This document shows, piece after piece, positions 7,744 to 15,302 of a stretch of DNA of 20,764 bases. The stretch covers positions 1-20,764 of the forward strand of contig JBJKYL010000009.1 in NCBI GenBank assembly GCA_045561055.1, written 5' to 3'. The number at the start of each line of letters is the position of its first letter. Position 1 is the first letter of the stretch. Source of the stretch: SMWC01 sp045561055 (GTDB lineage: Bacteria > Pseudomonadota > Gammaproteobacteria > Steroidobacterales > Rariloculaceae). The translations under genes were made by a program, and so were the position numbers. The notes beneath the pieces are model-generated. The model was not told the origin of the DNA. It worked only from the letters and a program-made list of their open reading frames with translations, and ran no database searches.

Positions 7744-8748
7744 ATGATTTCCCCTTCTAACCTGAGAGAGCTTCTCTCATTGCCGATACTCATTGGTAGC
7801 TCACTGTTATTAACTGCTTTCCCGGCTCAGTCCGCAGATCCGGAATCTATCGCAACCGCGAGAGCAGGCATTCGTGACCTCGGCAAGAACTGGAATGGCG
7901 AAGTCAACATCGCTACCCAAGCGCTTTATATGGATCTGCAGCGTTCCGCGGATCGCTCAGGCGTCAAAGCGACAATGAACGTCAGTTACGGGCCTCACGA
8001 GCTGCAGGGCATGGACATCTTCGTGCCGGAAGCAGCCTCAGCCGAATTATTCCCTGTTGTCGTCTATATCCACGGCGGCGGGATGGTCCGGGGCAACAAA
8101 ATCAATGCCAACTCCGAGGACTTGATATCTAGCAACATTCCCACGTTTTTCGCGCGCCACGGGATGATTGGTATCAATGCTAATTACAGACTCGTGCCGG
8201 AGGTGCAGTGGCCGGCAGGTCCGGATGATCTCCGCTCAATACTGACCTGGATCCGTGAGAACATTGAGGAATACGGTGGCGATCCCAATACCATTTTCCT
8301 TATGGGCAACTCGGCGGGCGGGCGCCATGTTGCAAGTTATCTCTATCATGAGGCTTCGCACTTCGACGACGGCCCCGGTGTAATTGGCGCGATGCTCAGC
8401 TCCGCATCCTACCGTGCCTCCGACTCTGAAGCACAGCTCGCCTACTACGGCGAAGATGTAGACGTGCGCGCCAGCCGAGTACCTCTGGGTCTCGTGGACT
8501 CCTATGAGGGACCGGAAATCCCGGTCTTCCTGTGGAGCGCCGAGTTCGATGTCGTGGGCATCGAGGCACCGATAGGGTCTATGTATGCGAAGCTGTGCGC
8601 CAAGTACGAAGACTGTCCGCGCTTTACCCAGTTCCAGGGACATAATCATGTCTCCCATATCATGAGCCTTAACTCCGCGGACGATGAGGTCGGTCTAGCC
8701 GTTATGGAGTTTGTTGATTCCGTTATGGCACATTTATCAACGCAATAA
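7744..8748 (+). CDS. Exported alpha/beta hydrolase (HSL/BD-FAE-type carboxylesterase)
   Basis: The product has 334 residues with a Sec signal peptide (about 1-31, ending FPAQSA). The hydrolase domain covers about 80-330. The oxyanion motif HGGG is at 110-113 (VVVYIHGGGMVRGN), a typical NYRLVPEVQWPAGPDDL stretch at 147-163, and the nucleophile elbow GNSAGG gives Ser190. The acid is probably Asp269 (SAEFDVVG) and the base His302 (GHNHVSH). This is the HSL or feruloyl/carboxyl esterase group, which cleaves short acyl esters. Export suggests a periplasmic or external substrate. GGAG sits seven bases before the ATG. The TonB receptor gene follows 177 bp downstream on the same strand, so co-regulation is possible. 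Confidence 0.85.
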   Translation: MISPSNLRELLSLPILIGSSLLLTAFPAQSADPESIATARAGIRDLGKNWNGEVNIATQALYMDLQRSADRSGVKATMNVSYGPHELQGMDIFVPEAASAELFPVVVYIHGGGMVRGNKINANSEDLISSNIPTFFARHGMIGINANYRLVPEVQWPAGPDDLRSILTWIRENIEEYGGDPNTIFLMGNSAGGRHVASYLYHEASHFDDGPGVIGAMLSSASYRASDSEAQLAYYGEDVDVRASRVPLGLVDSYEGPEIPVFLWSAEFDVVGIEAPIGSMYAKLCAKYEDCPRFTQFQGHNHVSHIMSLNSADDEVGLAVMEFVDSVMAHLSTQ

Positions 8749-8750
8749 AT

Positions 8751-8792
8751 CAGCTATCAGAGATTTTATAGCCGTTTTAATACAGACACGCA
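8751..8792 (+). repeat. AT-rich dispersed repeat, copy 3
   Basis: CAGCTATCAGAGATTTTATA, then GCCGTTTTAATACAGACACG and CAA, aligns with 6712-6757. It lies immediately after the esterase stop codon. Copy 2 also lies downstream of a plus-strand gene. No hairpin is evident. Confidence 0.6.
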
Positions 8793-8925
8793 ACTATTTG
8801 TTTTGCAAACGATTAATAATTTTTGTTTAACCTTTAACAGTTAACAACCGTTATTGACTTACATTCGCATTTGGACGGCTGCACGATTTACGCTGATTTT
8901 CTAAGTACACCCAGAGGCTTGAAAC

Positions 8926-11094
8926 GTGAAGCAAATGAAACAGCCGTTGATCAACTCTACGCATATAGCGTCGCTACTCGCACTATTGGCCGCGTCGGTC
9001 TCGGCCGGAGCCCAGAATGAGGCGGTCCCTTCAGCGGCGACAGAAGAAGAGGTGGTCGTGATCGGCGTACGCGGCCGGCTTGAGCAGGCCGGAAACCTGA
9101 AGAATGCTATCGTTCGCACGGAGGAAATCAGCGCCGAGACGCTGGACTCGACGCGCTCGGTGAACCTGACGGAAGCAATGCAGGATAAGCCAGGTGTCAT
9201 CGTTTCCAACGAGTGCTCGATGTGCGGTTACAAACGCATTCAGCTCAATGGCCTCAAAGCCGAACATACGAACATCATGATTGATGGACTGCCCGCCCAT
9301 ACGATTCTTTCGGGTTTTTACGCCGTCGATGCGATAGCGACAACAGGGGTTGAGCGTATAGAAATAGCGCGCGGTGCCGGTGCATCGTTGACGGCACCCG
9401 AGGCAATTGGCGGTGTTGTGAACGTCGTGACGTTCGAGTCACTGGAAAATGGATTCGATATCGATCTCGGGGCAGGCGAAGATGGGTTTCAGCAAATCGG
9501 CCTACTGGGCACCCTAGCAAGCGAATCGGGCAATTTGCGCGCTACGTTTATCGGTCAGTTCGACGAGCGGGAGCAGTTCGATGCTGACGACAATGGCGTC
9601 AGCGAGAATCCCCTGTTGGATAATGGTGTTGCGACAGCCCGCATCTCGTGGGATGCGACGAATCGCGACAATCTGAGCTTTCGCCTCAGCAACGTTCATC
9701 AGGAAATGTTTGGCGGGCCCATGCTTGGTAGCCAGACACCGAACATCAGTGCAGCGATTGCCAGCGAATCTCTAGGTGAAGCAGCTCAGCTATTCGTTGG
9801 CGATAACGTTCGTAATCGTTACATCGGCAATGCCTGGGAAACGACCGAATGGGTCGATACTCAGCGACTGGAGACATCCGCAAGCTGGCTTCGTGAGCTT
9901 TCGAATGACTGGAATGTGTCACTGTCCGCTAGCGCATCGTCCCACGAGCAGGATTCCTTCTATGAGGGTTTCGATTACAACGCCGACAACGACATGTTGT
10001 ACCTCGACGCGCGCTTTAACTATTCGCTCAACGACAATCATCACCTGACCTACGGGGTAGACTCGCGTACTGAAGAAATGCGCTCTCGTTCCAAAGCCGG
10101 AGAGCTGGTAAATAACGATGGCGATCCGTCGACTAACTACGTATCCGACAGCTTCAACTACGATGTTCTCGGGCTCTACCTTCAGGATAGCTGGACAGTT
10201 TCGGATTCGGTTGAGGTGCAGATGGCGTTGAGAATCGATCAGGTCGAGGCGGATTTCGTAGATCCCACGAAACCTGGTGTCGAGATCGATCGGGGTATAG
10301 TTAGTCCGCGTCTCGACATGCGCTACTTCCATAATGACGAATGGACTTCACGCTTCTCTGTTGGCCGGGGCTACCGCGCTCCCTTGTCGTTTTTCGAAAC
10401 GGACCACGGCATTCTAGACGCCGGGGTCGGTTTCGATATCGACGTAAACGAACTCGAGCGCTCGCTATCGACCAGCTATTCATTGGCACACGAGAGCAAT
10501 GCGTTAACTTCATCGTTTTCAATTACGCAAACCAACGTCGAGAATCTTTCGGCGCTGGATGAGACGGAGGACGGGGTGCCTCTTTTGACACAGCTATCGG
10601 GTGACGCATCGGTACTGGCGGTGGATCTTGCCGTCGGGTATCAGATCGCCGACAATTTCCTAGTGAATTTCACCGCGAGCAAATTCAATCATGACGACGC
10701 GTTCAAGTCGTCTTTCGGCGTCGCGACGATGGAGGAGCAGGCGAACCTGGTCCTTGACTGGGATCCGGAGGGTTGGGAAGTGTATGCGTCTCTGAGTTGG
10801 GTCGGCAGCCGAAACCTGCTCGCTTACGGCTACGAGGGCTATAACGACGCGGCGCTGACTATTCCGAAATCCACAGACGCGCCGAGCTTCTACTGGGCCG
10901 ATCTGCGTGTAGCCCGAGATCTGGGCGACAGGACAACGTTCTACGTCGGCGCCAACAATGTCTTTGACAACACTCAGGCGGGTGACGAAGATACTCCGTT
11001 GATGTTTGATGCAGATGGCGGATACGATGTTGCCTACATCTATGGCTTGCTCAGAGGTCGTGAGGTTTATGCTGGATTCATGCACTCCTTCTAG
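8926..11094 (+). CDS. TonB-dependent outer-membrane receptor with a CxxC in the plug
   Basis: The product has 722 residues with a GTG start; AGAGG eight bases upstream supports it, and an in-frame ATG lies three codons further. A signal peptide covers about residues 1-29 (ending VSAGAQ). A TonB-box-like stretch EEVVVIGVRG is at 41-50. The plug domain (about 55-175) includes LTEAMQDKPGVIV, IQLNGLKAEHTNIMIDGLP, VERIEIARGAG and AIGGVVNVVT. The beta-barrel ends with REVYAGFMHSF, whose terminal Phe fits BAM recognition. Plug residues Cys97 and Cys100 (ECSMCGYKRI) are the only cysteines in the whole protein. Such receptors import siderophores, metals, vitamins or glycans; the substrate here is unknown. 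The thioredoxin-like gene overlaps its 3' end, so the two are probably co-translated. Confidence 0.9.
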   Translation: MKQMKQPLINSTHIASLLALLAASVSAGAQNEAVPSAATEEEVVVIGVRGRLEQAGNLKNAIVRTEEISAETLDSTRSVNLTEAMQDKPGVIVSNECSMCGYKRIQLNGLKAEHTNIMIDGLPAHTILSGFYAVDAIATTGVERIEIARGAGASLTAPEAIGGVVNVVTFESLENGFDIDLGAGEDGFQQIGLLGTLASESGNLRATFIGQFDEREQFDADDNGVSENPLLDNGVATARISWDATNRDNLSFRLSNVHQEMFGGPMLGSQTPNISAAIASESLGEAAQLFVGDNVRNRYIGNAWETTEWVDTQRLETSASWLRELSNDWNVSLSASASSHEQDSFYEGFDYNADNDMLYLDARFNYSLNDNHHLTYGVDSRTEEMRSRSKAGELVNNDGDPSTNYVSDSFNYDVLGLYLQDSWTVSDSVEVQMALRIDQVEADFVDPTKPGVEIDRGIVSPRLDMRYFHNDEWTSRFSVGRGYRAPLSFFETDHGILDAGVGFDIDVNELERSLSTSYSLAHESNALTSSFSITQTNVENLSALDETEDGVPLLTQLSGDASVLAVDLAVGYQIADNFLVNFTASKFNHDDAFKSSFGVATMEEQANLVLDWDPEGWEVYASLSWVGSRNLLAYGYEGYNDAALTIPKSTDAPSFYWADLRVARDLGDRTTFYVGANNVFDNTQAGDEDTPLMFDADGGYDVAYIYGLLRGREVYAGFMHSF

Positions 11095-11593
11095 CCGAGC
11101 GGTGGCAAAGCGCTGGCTCTGCCTGCCGGCCCTGATCTTGTGGGCGGTGCCAGTAGTGGTGCCGGCGCAGTCCGTCGATCTGTTGAAGTACACCCTTCAG
11201 AACCTAGACGGGATCGCAATGGAAAACGATCTAGATCAGTACACAGGCAAGCCGACGATACTGATGTTCTTTGAGCCTGAATGCTCCTGGTGTCTCAGGC
11301 AGACGCGGGTGCTCAATGAACTCGTCGCCAGCTGCGACAATTTTCAGGCAATAGCCATTGGCGTTAACGGTACCAGGCGCGCGCTTCAGGATACTCTGCG
11401 ACGACTGCGAGCCGAGTTCCCTGCTTACCAGATCAGCAGAACCCTGCAAGAGGACATTGGAGAAGTGGAAGCGACGCCGCTGATGCTCCTGGCGGACGAC
11501 ACAGGAGCGTTAGTAACCCATATGCGCGGATACCAGCGGACTGAGGTACTTGTGCCCGCTCTCGAGAACTTTGTGCCCGGGTACTGCGCCTAG
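11069..11593 (+). CDS. Exported thioredoxin-fold (TlpA-like) protein
   Basis: From the ATG at 11069 the product has 174 residues. A hydrophobic signal (LCLPALILWAVPVVVPAQS) is followed by a thioredoxin fold: FFEPECSWCLRQ gives active-site C72-S-W-C75, and EATPLML gives the expected cis-proline P137. A GTG at 11102 would give 163 residues and a tighter signal peptide, but no ribosome binding site precedes it; AGAGG lies 11 bases before the ATG. Either start keeps the signal peptide. The ATG overlaps the receptor gene by 26 bp, and the GTG would follow it by 7 bp. TlpA-type proteins work in the periplasm as thiol reductases. The coupling suggests it services the receptor's cysteine pair or the imported ligand; this is inference. 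Confidence 0.8.
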   Translation: MLDSCTPSSRAVAKRWLCLPALILWAVPVVVPAQSVDLLKYTLQNLDGIAMENDLDQYTGKPTILMFFEPECSWCLRQTRVLNELVASCDNFQAIAIGVNGTRRALQDTLRRLRAEFPAYQISRTLQEDIGEVEATPLMLLADDTGALVTHMRGYQRTEVLVPALENFVPGYCA

Positions 11594-11643
11594 TCTCCCT
11601 AACGGGTCATCCGTCTCTGCGCTCGACCATGAGAAACGAGAGG

Positions 11644-11725
11644 GCGTAGGCTGCTATGTGAGGTGATGGATTTCATTGCTAACTATCATCAGTCATACGT
11701 CTTTAGTCGTATCGAAGGCTATCAA
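11644..11725 (-). repeat. Dispersed leader repeat, copy B
   Basis: This copy is about 82 bp. It aligns with copy C (15178-15268) over its whole length at roughly 83 percent by hand count, apart from a 9 bp insertion in C. On the minus strand, GATAGTTAGCAATGAAA introduces an ATG at 11676 and 25 codons (MKSITSHSSLRPLVSHG and on) before TAG at 11599. These resemble the start of the MORN protein, but the hydrophobic core is missing, so this copy encodes no signal peptide. Confidence 0.8.
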
Positions 11726-11749
11726 ACCAAAAGTAATGCATTATGACTA

Positions 11750-13285
11750 CTAGCGTCCGAACGGCCATTTCGCCTCAGCCCGCAATTCCGTGATCTGGTC
11801 TCGTAGCGTTTCGTACTCAATACGCTCGGCAGTTGTCAGGTCACCGCTTAAGAGATTTTCGTATTCGTAAGGATCATTCTGAAGATCGTAAAATTCTTCC
11901 TCGCCATCAAAACGTAATAGCTTGTAACGCTCGTTACGCATCGCATAATCCGCCGACTCAACTCCCGCAAAACCACCTAAGAACATGTCAGCATATAGCC
12001 AATCACGTGGCGACGGCGTGTCTGCATCAGCAAGCACCGGCATAAAACTAACGGAGTCATGGATAACCTCTTCGGGTACGGTTGCTTGCACGTCGATTCT
12101 AGCCATCTCCATGATCGTTACAAAAAGGTCCGAAGCATTAACAAGCGCATCCGGCACCGTGCCAGGCTCAATCCCCGGACCGGTAATGATCAGTGGCGTA
12201 TTCACGCCACCTTCATAAATCGTACTTTTAGCCCGGCCTTCTCGGAATGGCGCCCGCACATTACCGTCTGTAGTTCCATTATCGCCGAGAAAAATCACGT
12301 AGGTATTGTCTCGAACAGGGGCGTCCATTGATCCCAGTAGCCTACCAATCTGCGTGTCCATCGCTTCGATCATCGCATCAAAATAAGCATCGCTATCCGA
12401 AGCAGAGATTTCTTTCGAATCCAAGTTCGAGTGATCAGACTGCCAGTTCTCTTCAGGCGGCAGGTGTATTGGTGTATGCGCCAAGTTGAACGCAAACCAT
12501 AAGAACCAAGGTTCATCGCCCTGCTCTGCTATCCAATCAATCGCATCGTCAGCCTTGTCAACCGGTGTATAACCAATTTCACCGCTCACCACACCATTAA
12601 TAACTTTATTCCATGAGAAAAAATGGGCGGGGGCACCATTCATCAATCCCGAAAAGTGGTCGAAGCCGACGCGATTTGGATGCTCTATCCAACCGTTGAT
12701 TGTCCCAGCAAGATGCCACTTACCGATAGCCGCGGTGGCATAACCCAGGTCGGGATTAGCATTAAAGGCCATCGGCAATGTGTATTCATCGGGAAGTAAC
12801 CCGTGGCGCGGCAAAACAAATCCTGGTATGTGGCCTAATCGAGCAAATATTCCGCCAGCCATTCCGCCAGCCATTCCGCTGGGAGCGGGAGAAGCCCATT
12901 CGGGGATTTCAGGGTTTTCCGGTAGAACGCCCCCTCCCCCCGGCCCAGAAATGATCGCCCTACCAATACCCGTCCGAAAACCGTAACGGCCGGTGAGAAT
13001 CGCAGCCCGCGTTGGCGAGCATAACGGTTGCGTCCAAAAATTCGTGAAGCGCATGCCCTGCCGAGCCATCTCGTCTAGGGTCGCCGTCTTCGGCGGATTC
13101 TCCCCAAGACCATAGGACGCAAGGGTCTCAACACCCATATCGTCGCCGATAATCAATAAGATGTTCGGCGCGGCTTGCGTCGCCCCTGAAATAGTAGCCG
13201 TAGCAAAGAATGCCGCAACCACTATCCCGAGATAGCGCTTAAGTCTACTGATCATGCTAATTGATGCGGCCAGATCAGAGCTCAT
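11750..13285 (-). CDS. Exported sulfatase (formylglycine-dependent arylsulfatase family)
   Basis: With the ATG at 13285 the product has 511 residues; GGAAG lies eight bases upstream. The same frame extends to an ATG at 13318, and an ATG at 13255 would also leave a signal peptide (MISRLKRYLGIVVAAFFATA). Sulfatase hallmarks are IIGDDMG with the metal-binding Asp pair (48-49), CSPTR with the Cys (residue 89) that is converted to formylglycine, LTGRYGFRTGIG, GKWHLAG, HTPIHLPP and FLGDNGT. The CSPTR form is the aerobic type matured by FGE. An unusual Gly/Pro-rich insertion with GMAGGMAGG follows the active-site helix. It probably removes sulfate from an organic sulfate ester in the periplasm. No maturase and no second sulfatase are in the window. 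The start overlaps the lipoprotein gene by 11 bp, so translation is probably coupled. Confidence 0.85.
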   Translation of the reverse strand: MSSDLAASISMISRLKRYLGIVVAAFFATATISGATQAAPNILLIIGDDMGVETLASYGLGENPPKTATLDEMARQGMRFTNFWTQPLCSPTRAAILTGRYGFRTGIGRAIISGPGGGGVLPENPEIPEWASPAPSGMAGGMAGGIFARLGHIPGFVLPRHGLLPDEYTLPMAFNANPDLGYATAAIGKWHLAGTINGWIEHPNRVGFDHFSGLMNGAPAHFFSWNKVINGVVSGEIGYTPVDKADDAIDWIAEQGDEPWFLWFAFNLAHTPIHLPPEENWQSDHSNLDSKEISASDSDAYFDAMIEAMDTQIGRLLGSMDAPVRDNTYVIFLGDNGTTDGNVRAPFREGRAKSTIYEGGVNTPLIITGPGIEPGTVPDALVNASDLFVTIMEMARIDVQATVPEEVIHDSVSFMPVLADADTPSPRDWLYADMFLGGFAGVESADYAMRNERYKLLRFDGEEEFYDLQNDPYEYENLLSGDLTTAERIEYETLRDQITELRAEAKWPFGR

Positions 13286-13628
13286 CGTTCGACTTCCGAT
13301 ACCTGTAGGTTTCGCCATTCACCACAAAGACTAGAATTCCGTCCTCAACAATAAACTCCTCAACGGCGATAACGACTCCTTCGTCATTGAAATAATTTAC
13401 TTCGTAAACGCCATTATCTTGATACTCCCATAACAGTGTTTCTTCAGGTCCTATTTGCGCGCCCCCATAAGTGAATGATCCAGTACCATCCTCCAATAAC
13501 ACGATCTCTATGGGGAACTCTTCCGGGTCTATTTCAGTGTATACACCTGAAATATCATCACTGGTTCCGCAACCATTTAATCCCAGTAGAAATAAAAAAA
13601 GAAACGAGCAGCGAGTCATTAATTTCAT
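13275..13628 (-). CDS. Small lipoprotein of unknown function
   Basis: The product has 117 residues with a clear lipoprotein signal: MKLMTRCSFLFLFLLG then L-N-G-C, lipid-bearing Cys20. The mature part is short and acidic, and rich in strands and aromatic residues (VYTEIDPEEFPIEIVLLEDG, GSFTYGG, LLWEYQDNGVYEVNYF), which suggests a small beta-sandwich or lipocalin-like fold. I do not recognise the family. GAAGG is too close to the first ATG but suits the second (residue 4), so translation may start three codons later. The 3' end overlaps the sulfatase start, which makes the pair an operon and suggests related roles. Confidence 0.7.
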   Translation of the reverse strand: MKLMTRCSFLFLFLLGLNGCGTSDDISGVYTEIDPEEFPIEIVLLEDGTGSFTYGGAQIGPEETLLWEYQDNGVYEVNYFNDEGVVIAVEEFIVEDGILVFVVNGETYRYRKSNDEL

Positions 13629-13763
13629 TACCTTCAGCCATTTTTGAAACCAGATCTGTAATGTTAACTATCACATTTTTTTATAGAAATACCTAATAAA
13701 CATACAATTAATTAGAACGTAAATCTCTAGCCAGCATAACTCAGCAAAGACTAGGGTAGCTGC

Positions 13764-14372
13764 TCACGGTTCTAAGGGTTTCCGAAGCTCGATTTCTCCC
13801 GCAGCGATTCGCTGCAGTACCTGCGGGACAAACTCATGCTCTCGAGCAAGAACTCTTTCTGCTAGAGCTTGTGGCGTGTCGGTCGGTTTGACGCTTACGC
13901 GGCTCTCCGCAACAATCGGCCCAGAGTCGTATTCGGTATCTACGACGTGAACAGTCACGCCGCTTTCGGTATCTCCTGACGCTATAACGGCATCGTGAAC
14001 GCTCATACCATACATGCCTTTTCCGGCGAACTTCGGGAGTAGCGCCGGATGGATGTTCAGTATTCTGCCTTCGAATTCTGCGATCGTTTCGGGGCCCAGT
14101 CGCTTCGTGTAACCAGCGAGGAGAATTACGTCGACTGCGTGTTTCTTCATCACGTCGGCTATTGCACGATCAAGTGCCTGAACATCAGGGTGAGTGACGC
14201 TGCTCAGATGGTAGCCTGGGATGCCTTCTGTCTTCGCTCGCTCGAGCACCTTCGACCGAGCGTTATTGCTCACCACGACTGCTGGCACGCCATCGAGCGC
14301 CGCCATTTTGCAGGCATCAACGACAGCCTGCATATTGCTACCGTTGTGCGAAGCGAGAAACCCTATATTCAT
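13764..14372 (-). CDS. purN: Phosphoribosylglycinamide formyltransferase (PurN-type)
   Basis: The product has 202 residues, the normal size for PurN. The N-terminus MNIGFLASHNGSNMQAVVDA holds the phosphate loop (GSN). The catalytic residues are in place: Asn106 and His108 in ILNIHPALLPKF, and Asp149 in DTEYDSGPIV, matching E. coli Asn106, His108 and Asp144 after a five-residue insertion (KGMYG). The enzyme transfers formyl from 10-formyl-tetrahydrofolate to GAR, the third step of purine synthesis, in the cytoplasm. It is the only housekeeping biosynthesis gene among accessory genes here, and its common partner purM is not beside it. The KGMYG form is found in many PurN proteins, so a different formyltransferase role seems unlikely. 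No strong ribosome binding site is visible. Confidence 0.85.
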   Translation of the reverse strand: MNIGFLASHNGSNMQAVVDACKMAALDGVPAVVVSNNARSKVLERAKTEGIPGYHLSSVTHPDVQALDRAIADVMKKHAVDVILLAGYTKRLGPETIAEFEGRILNIHPALLPKFAGKGMYGMSVHDAVIASGDTESGVTVHVVDTEYDSGPIVAESRVSVKPTDTPQALAERVLAREHEFVPQVLQRIAAGEIELRKPLEP

Positions 14373-14421
14373 AACAGGACCAGTCTTATCTTAACGCGCA
14401 GCTGCCGGCGCTTTGAAGTGC

Positions 14422-14439
14422 GAGTACGATCTCGTACTC
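14422..14439. promoter_or_regulatory. Perfect 8 bp inverted repeat upstream of purN
   Basis: GAGTACGA, TC, TCGTACTC forms an inverted repeat with a 2 nt centre, about 50 bp upstream of the purN start. A second small hairpin (CATAGA, six-base loop, TCTATG) follows at 14442-14459. This could be a regulator site for purN or the 3' end structure of the MORN transcript side. There is no T-run typical of a terminator on the purN side. Confidence 0.35.
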
Positions 14440-14481
14440 AGCATAGAACTTTTTCTATGACTGATTAGTTTTCTCAGCGTA

Positions 14482-15219
14482 TTAATCTTTCGGATACTGA
14501 ATTTTTTGTGTTTCTTCAGAAATAGCAAGCCGCATGACGCATGACGCATAGGCGTCTGTATTAGGAATGAAACCAGAGTTAGTGCAGCTAGTCCTCATTT
14601 CCAATTCTTGGGACACACCTTTTTCCCATAGACCTCTCAGAACAGAACCATCTGCTTTGGTCAGAGTACCTCGGCCGTTGCGTTCACCATCCTTCCACCC
14701 ACCGACGTATTCGTCTCCATTAGCATAGGTCATGGTGCCTTGCCCGTTGAGAAGGTTATTCCTAAAAGCACCAACGTATTTTCGTCCATCAGCCCAGATA
14801 TAGGTGCCTCGGCCGTTAATCTTGGCACGTATCCACTCACCGGCATACCGGTTTCCATTGACCCATGTAAAGGTGCCCCGACCATCCATTAAGCCATCCC
14901 TCCACTCACCAACGTATACGTTTCCACTGGTGTAGGTCTGGGTGCCTTGGCCATTTCGCTGGTCATCCCTCCACTCGCCCTTGTACTGGCTTCCGCTCTG
15001 CCAAGTATAGATGCCTTCGCCATTGGACTCGCCATCCTTGTACTCACCAACATACTGGCTTCCATCAAGATAGGTAAAGGTACCTAGGCCATCAACACAA
15101 TTACCACTAATACAACCTACCTCTTGCCCCCAACTCTGAGTCGAGATTTGGAGCAGAAAAACACACCAGCCGAACGGGCGTAGGCTTCTAAGTGAGCTAC
15201 TGACTTTCATCACTTTCAT
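14482..15219 (-). CDS. Exported MORN-repeat protein
   Basis: The product has 245 residues with a signal peptide (about 1-31: WCVFLLQISTQSWGQ). Seven or more tandem MORN repeats of 23 residues follow (about 38-205), with the pattern Y-V-G-E-W-x-D-G-x-x-N-G-x-G-T-x-T-Y-x-x-G, for example YVGEWRDGLMDGRGTFTW. A cysteine-containing tail (MRTSCTNSGFIPNTDAYASC) ends it. MORN repeats form an elongated hairpin rod that binds lipids or proteins in other systems; the bacterial exported forms are poorly understood. The first 15 or so codons lie inside dispersed repeat copy C, where a 9 bp duplication gives MKVMKV and two possible starts (15219, 15210). Confidence 0.85.
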   Translation of the reverse strand: MKVMKVSSSLRSLRPFGWCVFLLQISTQSWGQEVGCISGNCVDGLGTFTYLDGSQYVGEYKDGESNGEGIYTWQSGSQYKGEWRDDQRNGQGTQTYTSGNVYVGEWRDGLMDGRGTFTWVNGNRYAGEWIRAKINGRGTYIWADGRKYVGAFRNNLLNGQGTMTYANGDEYVGGWKDGERNGRGTLTKADGSVLRGLWEKGVSQELEMRTSCTNSGFIPNTDAYASCVMRLAISEETQKIQYPKD

Positions 15220-15268
15220 CGCTAACTATCACCAGCCATACGTTCTTAGTCGTTTCGAGGGCTATCAA
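15178..15268 (-). repeat. Dispersed leader repeat, copy C, overlapping the MORN gene start
   Basis: This is the longest copy (91 bp). It includes the shared upstream block (GCTATCAA at one end, GATAGTTAGCGATGAAA at the other, minus strand) and the first codons of the MORN gene. Compared with copy B it carries a 9 bp duplication (TTTCATCAC TTTCATC on plus), which doubles the start codon region. Confidence 0.8.
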
Positions 15269-15302
15269 GGCAAGAATGATTCATCTTTTGAGTAATGATC
15301 AG

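Noticed and set aside
11006..11068. Longer N-terminus for the thioredoxin-like protein starting at 11006
   Set aside because: It would add residues coded inside the receptor gene, ahead of an otherwise normal signal peptide.
6661..15268. Integron attC sites as explanation of the leader repeats
   Set aside because: GCTAAC/GTTAGC is present, but the full seven-base core sites and paired inner sites are not, and no integrase gene is in the window.
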